From assembly GCA_031268065.1 (NCBI GenBank), contig JAIRXX010000322.1:1-7910 (forward strand): a stretch of DNA of 7,910 nt. Direction: 5' to 3'. Shown in pieces: positions 1-6,587 of the stretch (the first letter of the stretch is position 1; the number at the start of each line of letters is the position of its first letter). The notes under the pieces are model-generated. The model saw nothing but the letters and a program-made list of their open reading frames with translations, was not told the origin of the DNA and made no database searches. This DNA comes from Propionibacteriaceae bacterium (GTDB lineage Bacteria; Actinomycetota; Actinomycetes; Propionibacteriales; Propionibacteriaceae). The position numbers and the translations under genes were made by a program.

Positions 1-164
1 TGCCCAGCCGTGCCGAGTGGCTGGACTACTGCCGTGCCCAAGTGCAGCTGGGCGTCCCAGCGCTGTACTACGTGGATGCCGTCAACGCCGCTGAGCAGAT
101 CACCGCCGCCGATCTGGCCGAAGTGGCCAGGTGCTGGCGGGAGTACCGGTCTGGCCTGCCCTGA
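1..164 (+). CDS. C-terminal end of an unidentified protein (5' partial)
   Basis: The frame starting at position 3 is open from the window edge to a TGA at 162-164 and encodes 53 residues, beginning PSRAEWLDYC and ending REYRSGLP. The segment has no cysteine cluster or transmembrane stretch. It looks like the end of a soluble globular protein: a hydrophobic GVPALYYVDAV strand followed by an amphipathic helix (AADLAEVARCWREYR). I do not recognise the family from this fragment. GC-rich third positions and the terminator that directly overlaps the stop codon both support a real gene end. Because that terminator and a promoter lie between it and the ROK gene, it is probably a separate transcription unit, though it could belong to the same sugar locus. 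Confidence 0.7.
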   Translation, partial: PSRAEWLDYCRAQVQLGVPALYYVDAVNAAEQITAADLAEVARCWREYRSGLP

Positions 165-189
165 CTGAAACGCGGGGCAGTCAGGGCAG
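156..189 (+). terminator. Hairpin terminator of the upstream gene
   Basis: A perfect 12-bp inverted repeat: CTGCCCTGACTG at 156-167 pairs with CAGTCAGGGCAG at 178-189, around a 10-nt loop (168-177). The stop codon of the upstream gene (162-164) lies inside the left arm. No T-run follows the stem, which is common for actinobacterial terminators. The arms are symmetric, so the hairpin could also stop transcription entering from the other side. Confidence 0.75.
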
Positions 190-191
190 CT

Positions 192-206
192 TATGGAATC
201 GTTGCC
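192..206 (+). promoter_or_regulatory. Upstream operator-like repeat, copy 1 (LacI type)
   Basis: TATGGAATCGTTGCC matches the element at 261-275 in 13 of 15 positions and shares its central CG. It starts just after the terminator stem. Its own dyad symmetry is imperfect: the core GGnAnC/GnTnCC is kept but the outer bases are not symmetric. It would suit an auxiliary operator about 60 bp upstream of the probable transcription start. The assignment rests on the repeat and on general knowledge of LacI-family sites. Confidence 0.5.
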
Positions 207-227
207 GCGACTTTACGGTTTGAGCAC

Positions 228-240
228 TGGAAACTAGCCG
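228..240 (+). promoter_or_regulatory. Degenerate operator-like repeat, copy 2, at the -35 position
   Basis: TGGAAACTAGCCG resembles the other two copies (GGAAAC followed by GCC) but is one base shorter between the two blocks and lacks the central CG. Its GGAAAC begins at 229, which is 34 nt after copy 1 (195) and 35 nt before copy 3 (264). It occupies the place where the -35 box of the 252-257 promoter should be, at a 17-nt spacer. It may be a weak site, a relic or chance. Confidence 0.3.
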
Positions 241-251
241 GTTGTTGTGGC

Positions 252-257
252 TATACT
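252..257 (+). promoter_or_regulatory. Probable -10 box of the operon promoter
   Basis: TATACT differs from the bacterial consensus TATAAT by one base and stands out in this GC-rich DNA. Transcription would start near 263-266, leaving a leader of about 100 nt before the ROK gene. No good -35 box exists at 16-18 nt spacing (the 17-nt position reads GGAAAC). The only TTGA-like box, TTGAGC at 220-225, is 26 nt away, so the promoter may be weak or activator-dependent. Confidence 0.5.
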
Positions 258-258
258 G

Positions 259-280
259 CGTATGGAAACGATGCCATACG
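259..280 (+). promoter_or_regulatory. Main operator, LacI-family-like palindrome
   Basis: CGTATGG at 259-265 and CCATACG at 274-280 are perfect inverted arms, and the 22-bp site is symmetric at 18 of 22 positions around a central CG (269-270). A central CG with GGnAnC half-sites is the hallmark of LacI/GalR-family operators. The inner 14 bases (263-276) fit 10 of the 12 fixed positions of the classical cre-type pattern TGWAANCGNTNWCA. It lies immediately after the -10 box and over the expected transcription start, a position where a bound repressor would block initiation. The regulator gene is not in the window. Alternatively it could be a small RNA hairpin in the leader. Confidence 0.62.
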
Positions 281-356
281 TGAAGGGCTGTTTCCGCTCA
301 GGCAGCGCCCGGCTGAGTCAGCTTTGAACTGGACCGCACGGGAAATCTCAGACGAC

Positions 357-365
357 GGGGTAGGA
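357..365 (+). promoter_or_regulatory. Ribosome binding site that decides the ROK kinase start
   Basis: GGGGTAGGA lies directly before the ATG at 366, and its GGGG block is 5 nt upstream. The longer in-frame alternative, a TTG at 324, has no purine-rich site in front of it, so I prefer the ATG at 366. Confidence 0.55.
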
Positions 366-1370
366 ATGACAGCCGCTACGCTCACTTGGTCTCCGACCGG
401 CCAAACCGGGAGTGCGCCGGTGCTCGCCCTAGACATCGGCGGCACCAAGCTCGCTGTCGCCATCGTCACCGACGACGGCCAGACACACGGCCTGTTGATA
501 GAGCCTACCCGCCGCGACTGCGGCCCCGGCGACGTCATCGCCCGCCTCTTCGACATGGGGCGCCGGGCTGTCGCCGCTTCCGGATTCGGCGCGGTCAAGG
601 CGGTAGGCATCTCCTGCGGCGGGCCGCTGGATGCCAAGAATGGGGTATTGCTGAATCCATTTCATCTTCCGGGTTGGATCGATATTCCGATCACGCAGCT
701 GGCTGAGGCGGAATTCGGGGTGCTGTCGGTGCTGCAGAACGACGCCTCCACCGCAGCCTTGGCCGAATACCGCTACGGCGCCGGGAAGGGCCTTTCCACC
801 GTCGTCTCTCTCACCATTTCCACCGGCGTCGGCGGTGGGATCGTCGTAGACCGGAAGCTCTATCACGGAGCTGCCGGAAACGGGGGAGAGCTTGGCCACA
901 TCACCGTCCGCGCCGGGGGACGGGCCTGTTCTTGCGGGCGAAGAGGCTGCCTGGAGGCCTATTGTTCCGGCACGAATATCGGAGTGCGGGGGGAAGAGGC
1001 GCTGATTCTGGCGCGCGAACAGGGGATTTCCACCGTGCTGGCCAAGTCGAAACACGTCACCGCCCAGGATGTCTCCGAAGCCGCCGCCGCTGGGGACGCC
1101 GTTGCGCTGCGCGTTTGGAATGAGACGACCGAATTGCTCGGCCAGGCCGTCACCGATCTGGTCAACGTGATCGAGCCGGATGCGGTAATCCTCGGTGGCG
1201 GGGTCACCCGTTCCGGCGCCATGCTGCTCGATCCGGTTCGCCGCGCCGTGAAGACCACCGGGATGGGTCCGGCCAGGGACGCCGCCGAGGTGATGCTGGC
1301 CGGTCTTGGAGACGTGGTTTGCGTCATCGGCGCAGCCGCCATCGCCCATGACGCGCTGGCCCGGCGTTGA
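366..1370 (+). CDS. ROK-family sugar kinase
   Basis: A 334-residue cytoplasmic ATP-dependent kinase expected to phosphorylate a free hexose or N-acetylhexosamine at O6. The sequence shows the ATP-binding DIGGTK motif (residues 23-28), the QND block with the likely catalytic base Asp126, the glycine-rich STGVGGG (152-158), the sugar-binding GELGH (174-178), the zinc motif CSCGRRGC with Cys188, Cys190 and Cys195 plus His178, and the second ATP loop ILGGGV (275-280). There is no N-terminal helix-turn-helix, and the DIGGTK motif lies near the N-terminus, so this is a kinase and not a ROK repressor. Length is normal for the family. It is the first gene of the operon, behind a LacI-like operator. 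Next to an alpha-mannosidase, mannose or glucose is the likeliest substrate; the exact sugar cannot be read from sequence. A TTG start at 324 would add 14 residues but lacks a ribosome site. Confidence 0.93.
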   Translation: MTAATLTWSPTGQTGSAPVLALDIGGTKLAVAIVTDDGQTHGLLIEPTRRDCGPGDVIARLFDMGRRAVAASGFGAVKAVGISCGGPLDAKNGVLLNPFHLPGWIDIPITQLAEAEFGVLSVLQNDASTAALAEYRYGAGKGLSTVVSLTISTGVGGGIVVDRKLYHGAAGNGGELGHITVRAGGRACSCGRRGCLEAYCSGTNIGVRGEEALILAREQGISTVLAKSKHVTAQDVSEAAAAGDAVALRVWNETTELLGQAVTDLVNVIEPDAVILGGGVTRSGAMLLDPVRRAVKTTGMGPARDAAEVMLAGLGDVVCVIGAAAIAHDALARR

Positions 1371-1381
1371 ATGGGGGCAGC

Positions 1382-1963
1382 ATGATACCTGCGACGATGA
1401 TCAGCGGGCATTTGGCCGAGCACCGGTCCGCCGCCCAAGCCATAGCGGAATTGGCTCCGGCCATCAACGAAGTCAGCGGCTTGCTGCTGCGCTGTTTCAG
1501 CGGTGGCGGCGTCGTATACACCTGTGGGAACGGCGGTTCGGCAGCCGACGCCCAACACTTCAGTGGGGAATTGATCGGGCACTACCGGCGCGACCGCCGA
1601 CCGCTGCCCGCCGTCACACTCACCACTGACGCCACCGTCTGGACCTGCATCGCCAACGACTACAGCGCCGAGCAGGTCTTCTCCCGCCAAGTCGAGGCGC
1701 TGGCCAAGCCGGGTGATGTGGTGGTCGGATTCACCACGTCGGGGCGTTCGGAAAATGTCGTGGCGGCGCTAGCTGCCGCCAAGGCCAAGGGCGCCGCCAC
1801 CGTACTCTTCGGCGGTCCGGTGCCGGGTCCAGCCGGACAGTATGCTGACTATATGTTGCTGGCACCGGCGCCGAATACACCCCGCGTCCAAGAATTGCAC
1901 ACCTTGATGTTGCACGCCGTTTCCGATGTGGTGGACGCCTGGGCGGCTGGAGAACTCGGATGA
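1382..1963 (+). CDS. SIS-domain sugar-phosphate isomerase, GmhA-like
   Basis: A 193-residue single SIS-domain protein, close in length to E. coli phosphoheptose isomerase GmhA (about 192 residues), which converts sedoheptulose 7-phosphate to D-glycero-D-manno-heptose 7-phosphate. Visible motifs are CGNGGSAADAQHF (48-60), the phosphate-binding loop TTSGRSENV (118-126) and TPRVQELH (166-173). From memory of E. coli GmhA, its metal residues His61, Glu65, Gln172 and His180 match His59, Glu63, Gln170 and His178 here, all with an offset of -2, so an active isomerase is likely. The start at ATG 1382 follows GGGGG at 1373-1377; a TTG at 1367 overlapping the ROK stop is possible but weaker. It overlaps the mannosidase gene by 4 nt (ATGA). 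No other heptose-pathway gene (GmhB, HddA or HddC types) is present, so a catabolic aldose/ketose-phosphate isomerase role beside the kinase is a reasonable inference. Confidence 0.88.
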   Translation: MIPATMISGHLAEHRSAAQAIAELAPAINEVSGLLLRCFSGGGVVYTCGNGGSAADAQHFSGELIGHYRRDRRPLPAVTLTTDATVWTCIANDYSAEQVFSRQVEALAKPGDVVVGFTTSGRSENVVAALAAAKAKGAATVLFGGPVPGPAGQYADYMLLAPAPNTPRVQELHTLMLHAVSDVVDAWAAGELG

Positions 1964-4611
1964 CCCAGACCGCGCACCACGGCGTCTCGCCGAACCGTTC
2001 GGCGGTTGAAACAGCTCCGATGACCAACGCGCCTTCTGGCGAACAGCCTGCGGTCCGGCCAGACCGGCCCGTGGCGGCGGCGAAAAGGACCTTGCACATG
2101 ATCGGCAATTCCCATATCGACCCGGTGTGGCTGTGGCCCTGGCAAGAGGGCTACCAAGAGGCGCGGGCGACTTTTAGCTCCGCAGTGGAACGGATGGATG
2201 AGTACGGCGACTTCCGCTTCACCTGCGACCAGATGGTGCTGCTGCGCTGGGTGGAGGAGTCCGACCCGGCGCTCTTCGAGGTCATCAAACGCCGGGTGGC
2301 CGAAGGCCGCTGGGTGAACGTCGGCGGCTGGTGGGTGGAACCCGACTGCAACGCGCCCTCGGGAGAAGGCTTCGCCCGGCAGGGTTTGCTCGGGCAGCGC
2401 TATCTCGCCTCCCGTTTCGGCAAGCCTGCCACCGTCGGCATGAACGCCGACCCCTTCGGCCACAACGCGATGCTGCCGCAAATCCTCAACCTGCATGGCC
2501 TGGACAGCTACACCTTCCTGCGCCCCGGCCCACACGAATCGGATATCCCGCACACCGTGTTTTGGTGGGAGGCGCCCGATGGGTCGCGGGTGCTCGCCTT
2601 CCGCATCCCGCACGAATATTGCTCCCCACCCGGCTCGGTGGTCGGACAGACCGAGAAAGCCCTCGGCATCCTTGATCGCAGTTTCGCGCACTTGATGGTC
2701 TTCTACGGCGTGGGCAACCACGGCGGCGGCCCCACCAAAGCCAATATCGACTCCATCCACCGCTTCGACACTATGGGATCTTTCGGAGCGATGAAGCTGT
2801 CCGACCCGGAGCGTTTCTTCCAGGAATTCAAAGACGCCCTCGGCGAAGCGGGCTTGGCCCAGCTTCCGGTTTGGCGCGGCGATCTGCAGACGCACGCCGC
2901 CGGCTGTTTCTCTGCCCACTCGGGCATCAAGGCCTGGGAGCGCAAAGCCCAACAGGCCGCCCTGGCCGCCGAGCGCTGGGGCCTGGTCGGCAGTTGGCTG
3001 GCGGAAAGCCCCTATCCGCGCGCGGAATTAAACAGGGCGTGGGAGCAAATCTGCTTTAACCAATTCCACGACATCATGCCTGGCTCGGCCATCGAACCGA
3101 GCTACGAGGACGCCCGCGACCAACTCGGGGAAGCGGTCTCGATAGCGAAGCGGGTCATCACCTGGGCGCACAACCAGCTCGCCCGCCGCATCCAGATTCC
3201 TTTCGTTGCGGGCACCCAGCCCGTTGTCGTTTTCAACCCGCATCCCTGGCCGGTGTCGGCTGACGTCGAACTCCAATACGGGGCCAAACCCGCTGGCGCA
3301 CACGCCGTGGATGAGGCAGGCCGACCAGTGCCGTGCCAACCTACGCAGTCCAGCGCCACCACGGATGACAAAGGTCGCGGGGCCGTCGTATTCCGCGCCG
3401 AGCTTCCCGCGCTGGGCTATCGCCTCTACCGGTTGGCGGAAGGCGCCGCGCCCAGTGGGCCGAACCAAAATGTGTCAGCCTCGTTGGAGCATTTGGAGAA
3501 TGAATTCCTCCGCGCTGAATTCGACCCGGAAACGGGTTGGCTCACCTCTTTGCTCGACAAGCGGACCGGCGTCGACCCATTGGCTGGCGCGGCGGGCGAG
3601 CACACCCAGCTCTCCCAAGACCCCACCGACACCTGGGGGCACCGGGTGGTCTCCTATGCTGGGCTGGGAGCGCCGATGCGGCTCACCCGCGCTGTGCTGC
3701 GCGAGGCGGGGGCGGTGCGCGGGCGGCTGCGGATGGAACGGGAATGGGGCCGGTCCACCTTGGTGGAAGAATTCATCCTCGCATCGGGGTCCGGCGCTTT
3801 GGAAGTGCGGGTCACCATCGACTGGCACGAGCAGGCGCATCTGCTCAAGCTGCGTTTCCCGGTGGCTCTGGACGATCCGGTGGCCACCCAGGAAATTCCC
3901 TACGGCTTCGTCAACCGCCCGGTGGACGCCGCCGAAGTGCCGGGCCAATCCTGGGCTGACATGACCGGCAAGCTCGCCGACGGGCGGAGGGCCGGGCTTA
4001 CCGTCATCAACAACGCCAAACACGGCTACGACTTCTCTCCGGCCGGCCAGCCAGCCCAAGGCTGGTCACCCTCAATCGGGATAACGGCGCTGCGCAGCCC
4101 CGTCTACTCCTGGCACGATCCGCGCACCCTCGACCCAGACGGCCTGTACGCCTTCCAAGACCAAGGCTTGCAGCATTTCCGCTACCTGCTCGTTCCCCAT
4201 GACGGCGACTGGCGCCGCGCTGGCCCCACCCGTGGTGCGGCAGAGCTGGGACTGCCGGTGCGGGCGCAGTTGGAGTCGTCGCACGGCGGAACGCTGCCGC
4301 CGACCGGCTCATTCTTGGAAGTGAACCAGACCAGCGGCACCGGAGAAGTGCTGGTCACCGCTTTCAAAGGCGCTGAAGACGGCGACCGGGATGCGGTGGT
4401 TCGGGCGGTGGAGACGCGCGGGGAGCTGGGCCAAGCCGTCATCTCCATTCCGCAACTGGGCCGCAGTTTGCAGGCCGACTTCGGGCCGCTGCAACTGCGC
4501 ACCTTCCTCGTCCCGGCTGATCCGGCCCAGCCGATCAGCGAGGTGGATTTAGTCGAGTGGCCGATAGCCAAACGTGCTCGCGGCGCTTGGCACGAGGTGA
4601 AGTCCGGCTGA
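1960..4611 (+). CDS. GH38 alpha-mannosidase
   Basis: An 883-residue retaining, metal-dependent alpha-mannosidase that should release mannose from alpha-mannosides in the cytoplasm (no signal peptide). After a loose N-terminal tail of about 43 residues comes the GH38 catalytic domain, with the zinc-binding SHIDPVW (His52, Asp54), GGWWVEPDCN (122-131), NADPFGHN with likely nucleophile and metal ligand Asp164, YGVGNHGGGPT (249-259), a candidate fourth metal ligand His312 in the GDLQTHAAGC region, and FNQFHDIMPGSAI (366-378). Residues from about 415 onward form the mixed-beta C-terminal domains. The length is close to the bacterial MngB-type enzymes (about 880 residues) and shorter than eukaryotic lysosomal or Golgi enzymes. 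Start: GGAG at 1949-1952 sits 7 nt before the ATG, which overlaps the isomerase stop as ATGA; an internal ATG at 2020 lacks such a site. Linkage (alpha-1,2/1,3/1,6, or mannosylglycerate-like) cannot be told. Confidence 0.95.
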   Translation: MTQTAHHGVSPNRSAVETAPMTNAPSGEQPAVRPDRPVAAAKRTLHMIGNSHIDPVWLWPWQEGYQEARATFSSAVERMDEYGDFRFTCDQMVLLRWVEESDPALFEVIKRRVAEGRWVNVGGWWVEPDCNAPSGEGFARQGLLGQRYLASRFGKPATVGMNADPFGHNAMLPQILNLHGLDSYTFLRPGPHESDIPHTVFWWEAPDGSRVLAFRIPHEYCSPPGSVVGQTEKALGILDRSFAHLMVFYGVGNHGGGPTKANIDSIHRFDTMGSFGAMKLSDPERFFQEFKDALGEAGLAQLPVWRGDLQTHAAGCFSAHSGIKAWERKAQQAALAAERWGLVGSWLAESPYPRAELNRAWEQICFNQFHDIMPGSAIEPSYEDARDQLGEAVSIAKRVITWAHNQLARRIQIPFVAGTQPVVVFNPHPWPVSADVELQYGAKPAGAHAVDEAGRPVPCQPTQSSATTDDKGRGAVVFRAELPALGYRLYRLAEGAAPSGPNQNVSASLEHLENEFLRAEFDPETGWLTSLLDKRTGVDPLAGAAGEHTQLSQDPTDTWGHRVVSYAGLGAPMRLTRAVLREAGAVRGRLRMEREWGRSTLVEEFILASGSGALEVRVTIDWHEQAHLLKLRFPVALDDPVATQEIPYGFVNRPVDAAEVPGQSWADMTGKLADGRRAGLTVINNAKHGYDFSPAGQPAQGWSPSIGITALRSPVYSWHDPRTLDPDGLYAFQDQGLQHFRYLLVPHDGDWRRAGPTRGAAELGLPVRAQLESSHGGTLPPTGSFLEVNQTSGTGEVLVTAFKGAEDGDRDAVVRAVETRGELGQAVISIPQLGRSLQADFGPLQLRTFLVPADPAQPISEVDLVEWPIAKRARGAWHEVKSG

Positions 4612-6587
4612 TGAAGGTGGTGGCTGAGCCTGCGGCGGGGGTCACTGTCCGGGTGTCGCAGGGCGAGCCGGAGTCCGTTGCGCCCGGTGGCGCGGCGCGG
4701 TGCCTGGTTCGGGTCAGCGTCCGCGCCGAAGCCGACTGGTCTGGCCGGATCTTGGTCAGCGAGCGAATCGCCGCCCGCGAACCGTGGTGGCTGATCCCAG
4801 GGCTTTTCTACGGCGAGAACCGTCCGGCACGCTGCCAGCGGCTTTTCCCGCGCTACCAGGCTGGCGTGGAAGACCAAGACTCCTTGACCAGTTCGCATTG
4901 GTCTTTTCGCGCCGACCGGGCCGCCACCGTAGCCGTCTTCGCCTGGGGGGACGATTCGGCTGTCGCCCTGGCCGCCGATGAGACGACTGCCTGCGGGATG
5001 AGCGGGCTGGGGTTTGCCGATCTGGGTGGCGAGGCGGAAATCCAACTCCGCTTCCCTTACCGGGAAGAGCCGTTTACCTATTACGGTGACGCCGTGGCCC
5101 GTCCGCCGTTGGCCGAGGTGATGCGGTTGGCGAAAGGCGGCAGCGCCAGCTTCGACTTCCAGCTCTTCCGGCTCGGCCCAGACCGCCACGGCTACGCGGA
5201 AGTGTTGGAATTGTTGCGCCGCGAAGCCTTGGCGGCCAACCCAGTCCAGCCGTGGGTGGACATCGCCCAAGCCGCCGAGTTGACTGCCTACGGCTTGCAC
5301 CGTTGGCATTACCGCAGTGATCCTGACGTGCTCATCGAGACTGCGGCATTTGACCGGGGCATCGACGGTGGCAATCTTGATCGGCAGGCCATGCATGTGG
5401 GCTGGATCAGCGGCATCCCCTGGGCCTATGCCCTGCTGCGCCATGCCCGTAGGATCGGAAACGGCGAATACCGCCAGGCCGCGTCCAAGGTGATCGATTT
5501 TTGCTGCGCCGAGCTTTCCCCGTCTGGGACTTTCTGGGGAACCTGGTACCGGGAAGGGGGCTGGAAAGGGTCTTGGACCCCATTGCGGAACGGCCTGCAC
5601 GCCCGCACCCTGGGCGAGGCTACCCTCTTCCTGCTGCGGGCCATCCGGGAGGAGGCAGCGCAGGGGCGCGAGCATCCCACTTGGAAAGCGGCTGCGTGCT
5701 CCAACCTCGCCCAGTTGGTCGCCCGGCAACGTCCGGATGGGAATCTGGGCGCCATCCACGACCTGCGCAGCGGCGAAGTGCTGCTCTGGGACGGCGCCGC
5801 CGCGTTGATGTGGATACCGGCCTTCATCGAGGCAGCCGAGATGGCCGAATTGCTGGAGCTTGAACCTGGTCCGGAACCCACGGCCAGTGCGGCTTCGCCG
5901 GACAAGGCGCCGCCATCCAACCAGCCATTTGCGCGGCAGCTGAGCACCGGTGCTCTCTTGGCGGCGGCAGCGGCAGCGGGAGATTATTACTCCACCTTCG
6001 TGCTGGACGAGTACATAAACGGTGCTCCCGAAGACGTTGACCTGGCGCCGACTTCCGAGGACGGCTACGCGGCGGTGATGGCCTACACCGCGCTGGCCAG
6101 GCATTTCGGTGCTCGGCGCTGGTTGGATTTAGCCCGCCGCTCGGCTGATTTCACCTTCACTTTCCGCTACAGCTACAACGTCAGCTTCGACCCGTTGACG
6201 ATCTTGGGCGACTACGGCTTCGCCACCAGGGGAGGCGACCAGGCGTCGGTGTCCAACCAGCATTTGGGCAGCTACGGGCTGATCTGCTCCGCCGAGCTGG
6301 CCGAGCTGAGCACCCTGCTCGGCGACCCTTCGGTGTTGGAACGGGCCGAAGAGACGTTGGCCTGTTTCCGCCAATTCATCGCCCGCCGCGACGGCGACTT
6401 CAACGCCTATCGCGGGATGGTCACCGAGCGTTACTACCACACCGAATGCTTCGCGCCCAAGGGGATGATCTTGACCCTCTCCCACTCCTGGTGCCTGGGA
6501 GTCGCGCTCTTGGCCTGTGAGCAAGCCCTGGCCGGTTGGTCCCGGCTGGACCCGGCGAGCCAGGGCGGAGGCCAGCTGGATGAATGA
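4611..6587 (+). CDS. Unassigned protein: beta domain plus probable alpha/alpha-toroid glycosidase-like domain
   Basis: A 658-residue protein that I cannot place in a named family. Residues 1-190 alternate short hydrophobic strands (VTVRVSQG, CLVRVSVRAE, AEIQLRFPY) as in a beta-sandwich. Residues 195-645 show repeated amphipathic helices separated by aromatic, glycine-rich loops, the pattern of six-hairpin glycosidase-like (alpha/alpha) barrels. The longest helical repeats are 213-234, 264-300, 327-349, 357-373, 484-518, 551-570 and 574-592. A Pro/Ala-rich linker at 417-438 interrupts the barrel. Polar-aromatic stretches likely to line a pocket include TWYREGGWKGSW (311-322), VDLAPTSEDGY (476-486), GGDQASVSNQHLGSYG (541-556) and TERYYHTEC (605-613). 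There is no signal peptide or membrane segment. A strong site, GAGGTGA (4594-4600), precedes the ATG at 4611, whose A is also the last base of the mannosidase stop. The context suggests a glycosidase, epimerase or lyase acting on the same glycan; the reaction is unknown. Confidence 0.85.
   Translation: MKVVAEPAAGVTVRVSQGEPESVAPGGAARCLVRVSVRAEADWSGRILVSERIAAREPWWLIPGLFYGENRPARCQRLFPRYQAGVEDQDSLTSSHWSFRADRAATVAVFAWGDDSAVALAADETTACGMSGLGFADLGGEAEIQLRFPYREEPFTYYGDAVARPPLAEVMRLAKGGSASFDFQLFRLGPDRHGYAEVLELLRREALAANPVQPWVDIAQAAELTAYGLHRWHYRSDPDVLIETAAFDRGIDGGNLDRQAMHVGWISGIPWAYALLRHARRIGNGEYRQAASKVIDFCCAELSPSGTFWGTWYREGGWKGSWTPLRNGLHARTLGEATLFLLRAIREEAAQGREHPTWKAAACSNLAQLVARQRPDGNLGAIHDLRSGEVLLWDGAAALMWIPAFIEAAEMAELLELEPGPEPTASAASPDKAPPSNQPFARQLSTGALLAAAAAAGDYYSTFVLDEYINGAPEDVDLAPTSEDGYAAVMAYTALARHFGARRWLDLARRSADFTFTFRYSYNVSFDPLTILGDYGFATRGGDQASVSNQHLGSYGLICSAELAELSTLLGDPSVLERAEETLACFRQFIARRDGDFNAYRGMVTERYYHTECFAPKGMILTLSHSWCLGVALLACEQALAGWSRLDPASQGGGQLDE

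Noticed and set aside
235..253. Inverted repeat TAGCC / GGCTA around the -10 region
   Set aside because: Arms of only 5 bp with a 9-nt gap; expected by chance in a region this size.
312..322. Short palindrome GCTGAGTCAGC in the leader
   Set aside because: Perfect but only 5-bp arms with a single central base, unlike the operator repeats; likely chance without comparative support.
324..368. TTG at 324 as start of the ROK kinase (14 extra residues)
   Set aside because: No ribosome site precedes it, the extra residues are not part of the ROK fold, and ATG 366 has GGGGTAGGA in front.
1367..1384. TTG at 1367 as start of the SIS isomerase
   Set aside because: It would overlap the ROK stop and add only five residues; ATG 1382 has GGGGG at a workable spacing. 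It cannot be fully excluded.
1382..1963. Reading the SIS gene as proof of GDP-heptose or lipopolysaccharide heptose synthesis
   Set aside because: No other heptose-pathway gene is visible and the neighbours are catabolic glycoside genes, so the GmhA label describes similarity only.
1849..2952. Open frame on the - strand (367 codons) opposite the GH38 gene
   Set aside because: It lies antisense to conserved GH38 catalytic motifs and shows no domain of its own; a codon-bias shadow.
4557..4613. GTG at 4557 as start of the unassigned gene
   Set aside because: It would overlap the GH38 gene by 55 nt without a better ribosome site; ATG 4611 has GAGGTGA and the usual stop-start overlap.
4182..6104. 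Long open frame on the - strand (640 codons) opposite the mannosidase and the unassigned gene
   Set aside because: It spans the junction of two well-supported + strand genes, its protein is rich in Arg/Gly/Pro without recognisable motifs, and such antisense frames are common in GC-rich coding DNA.
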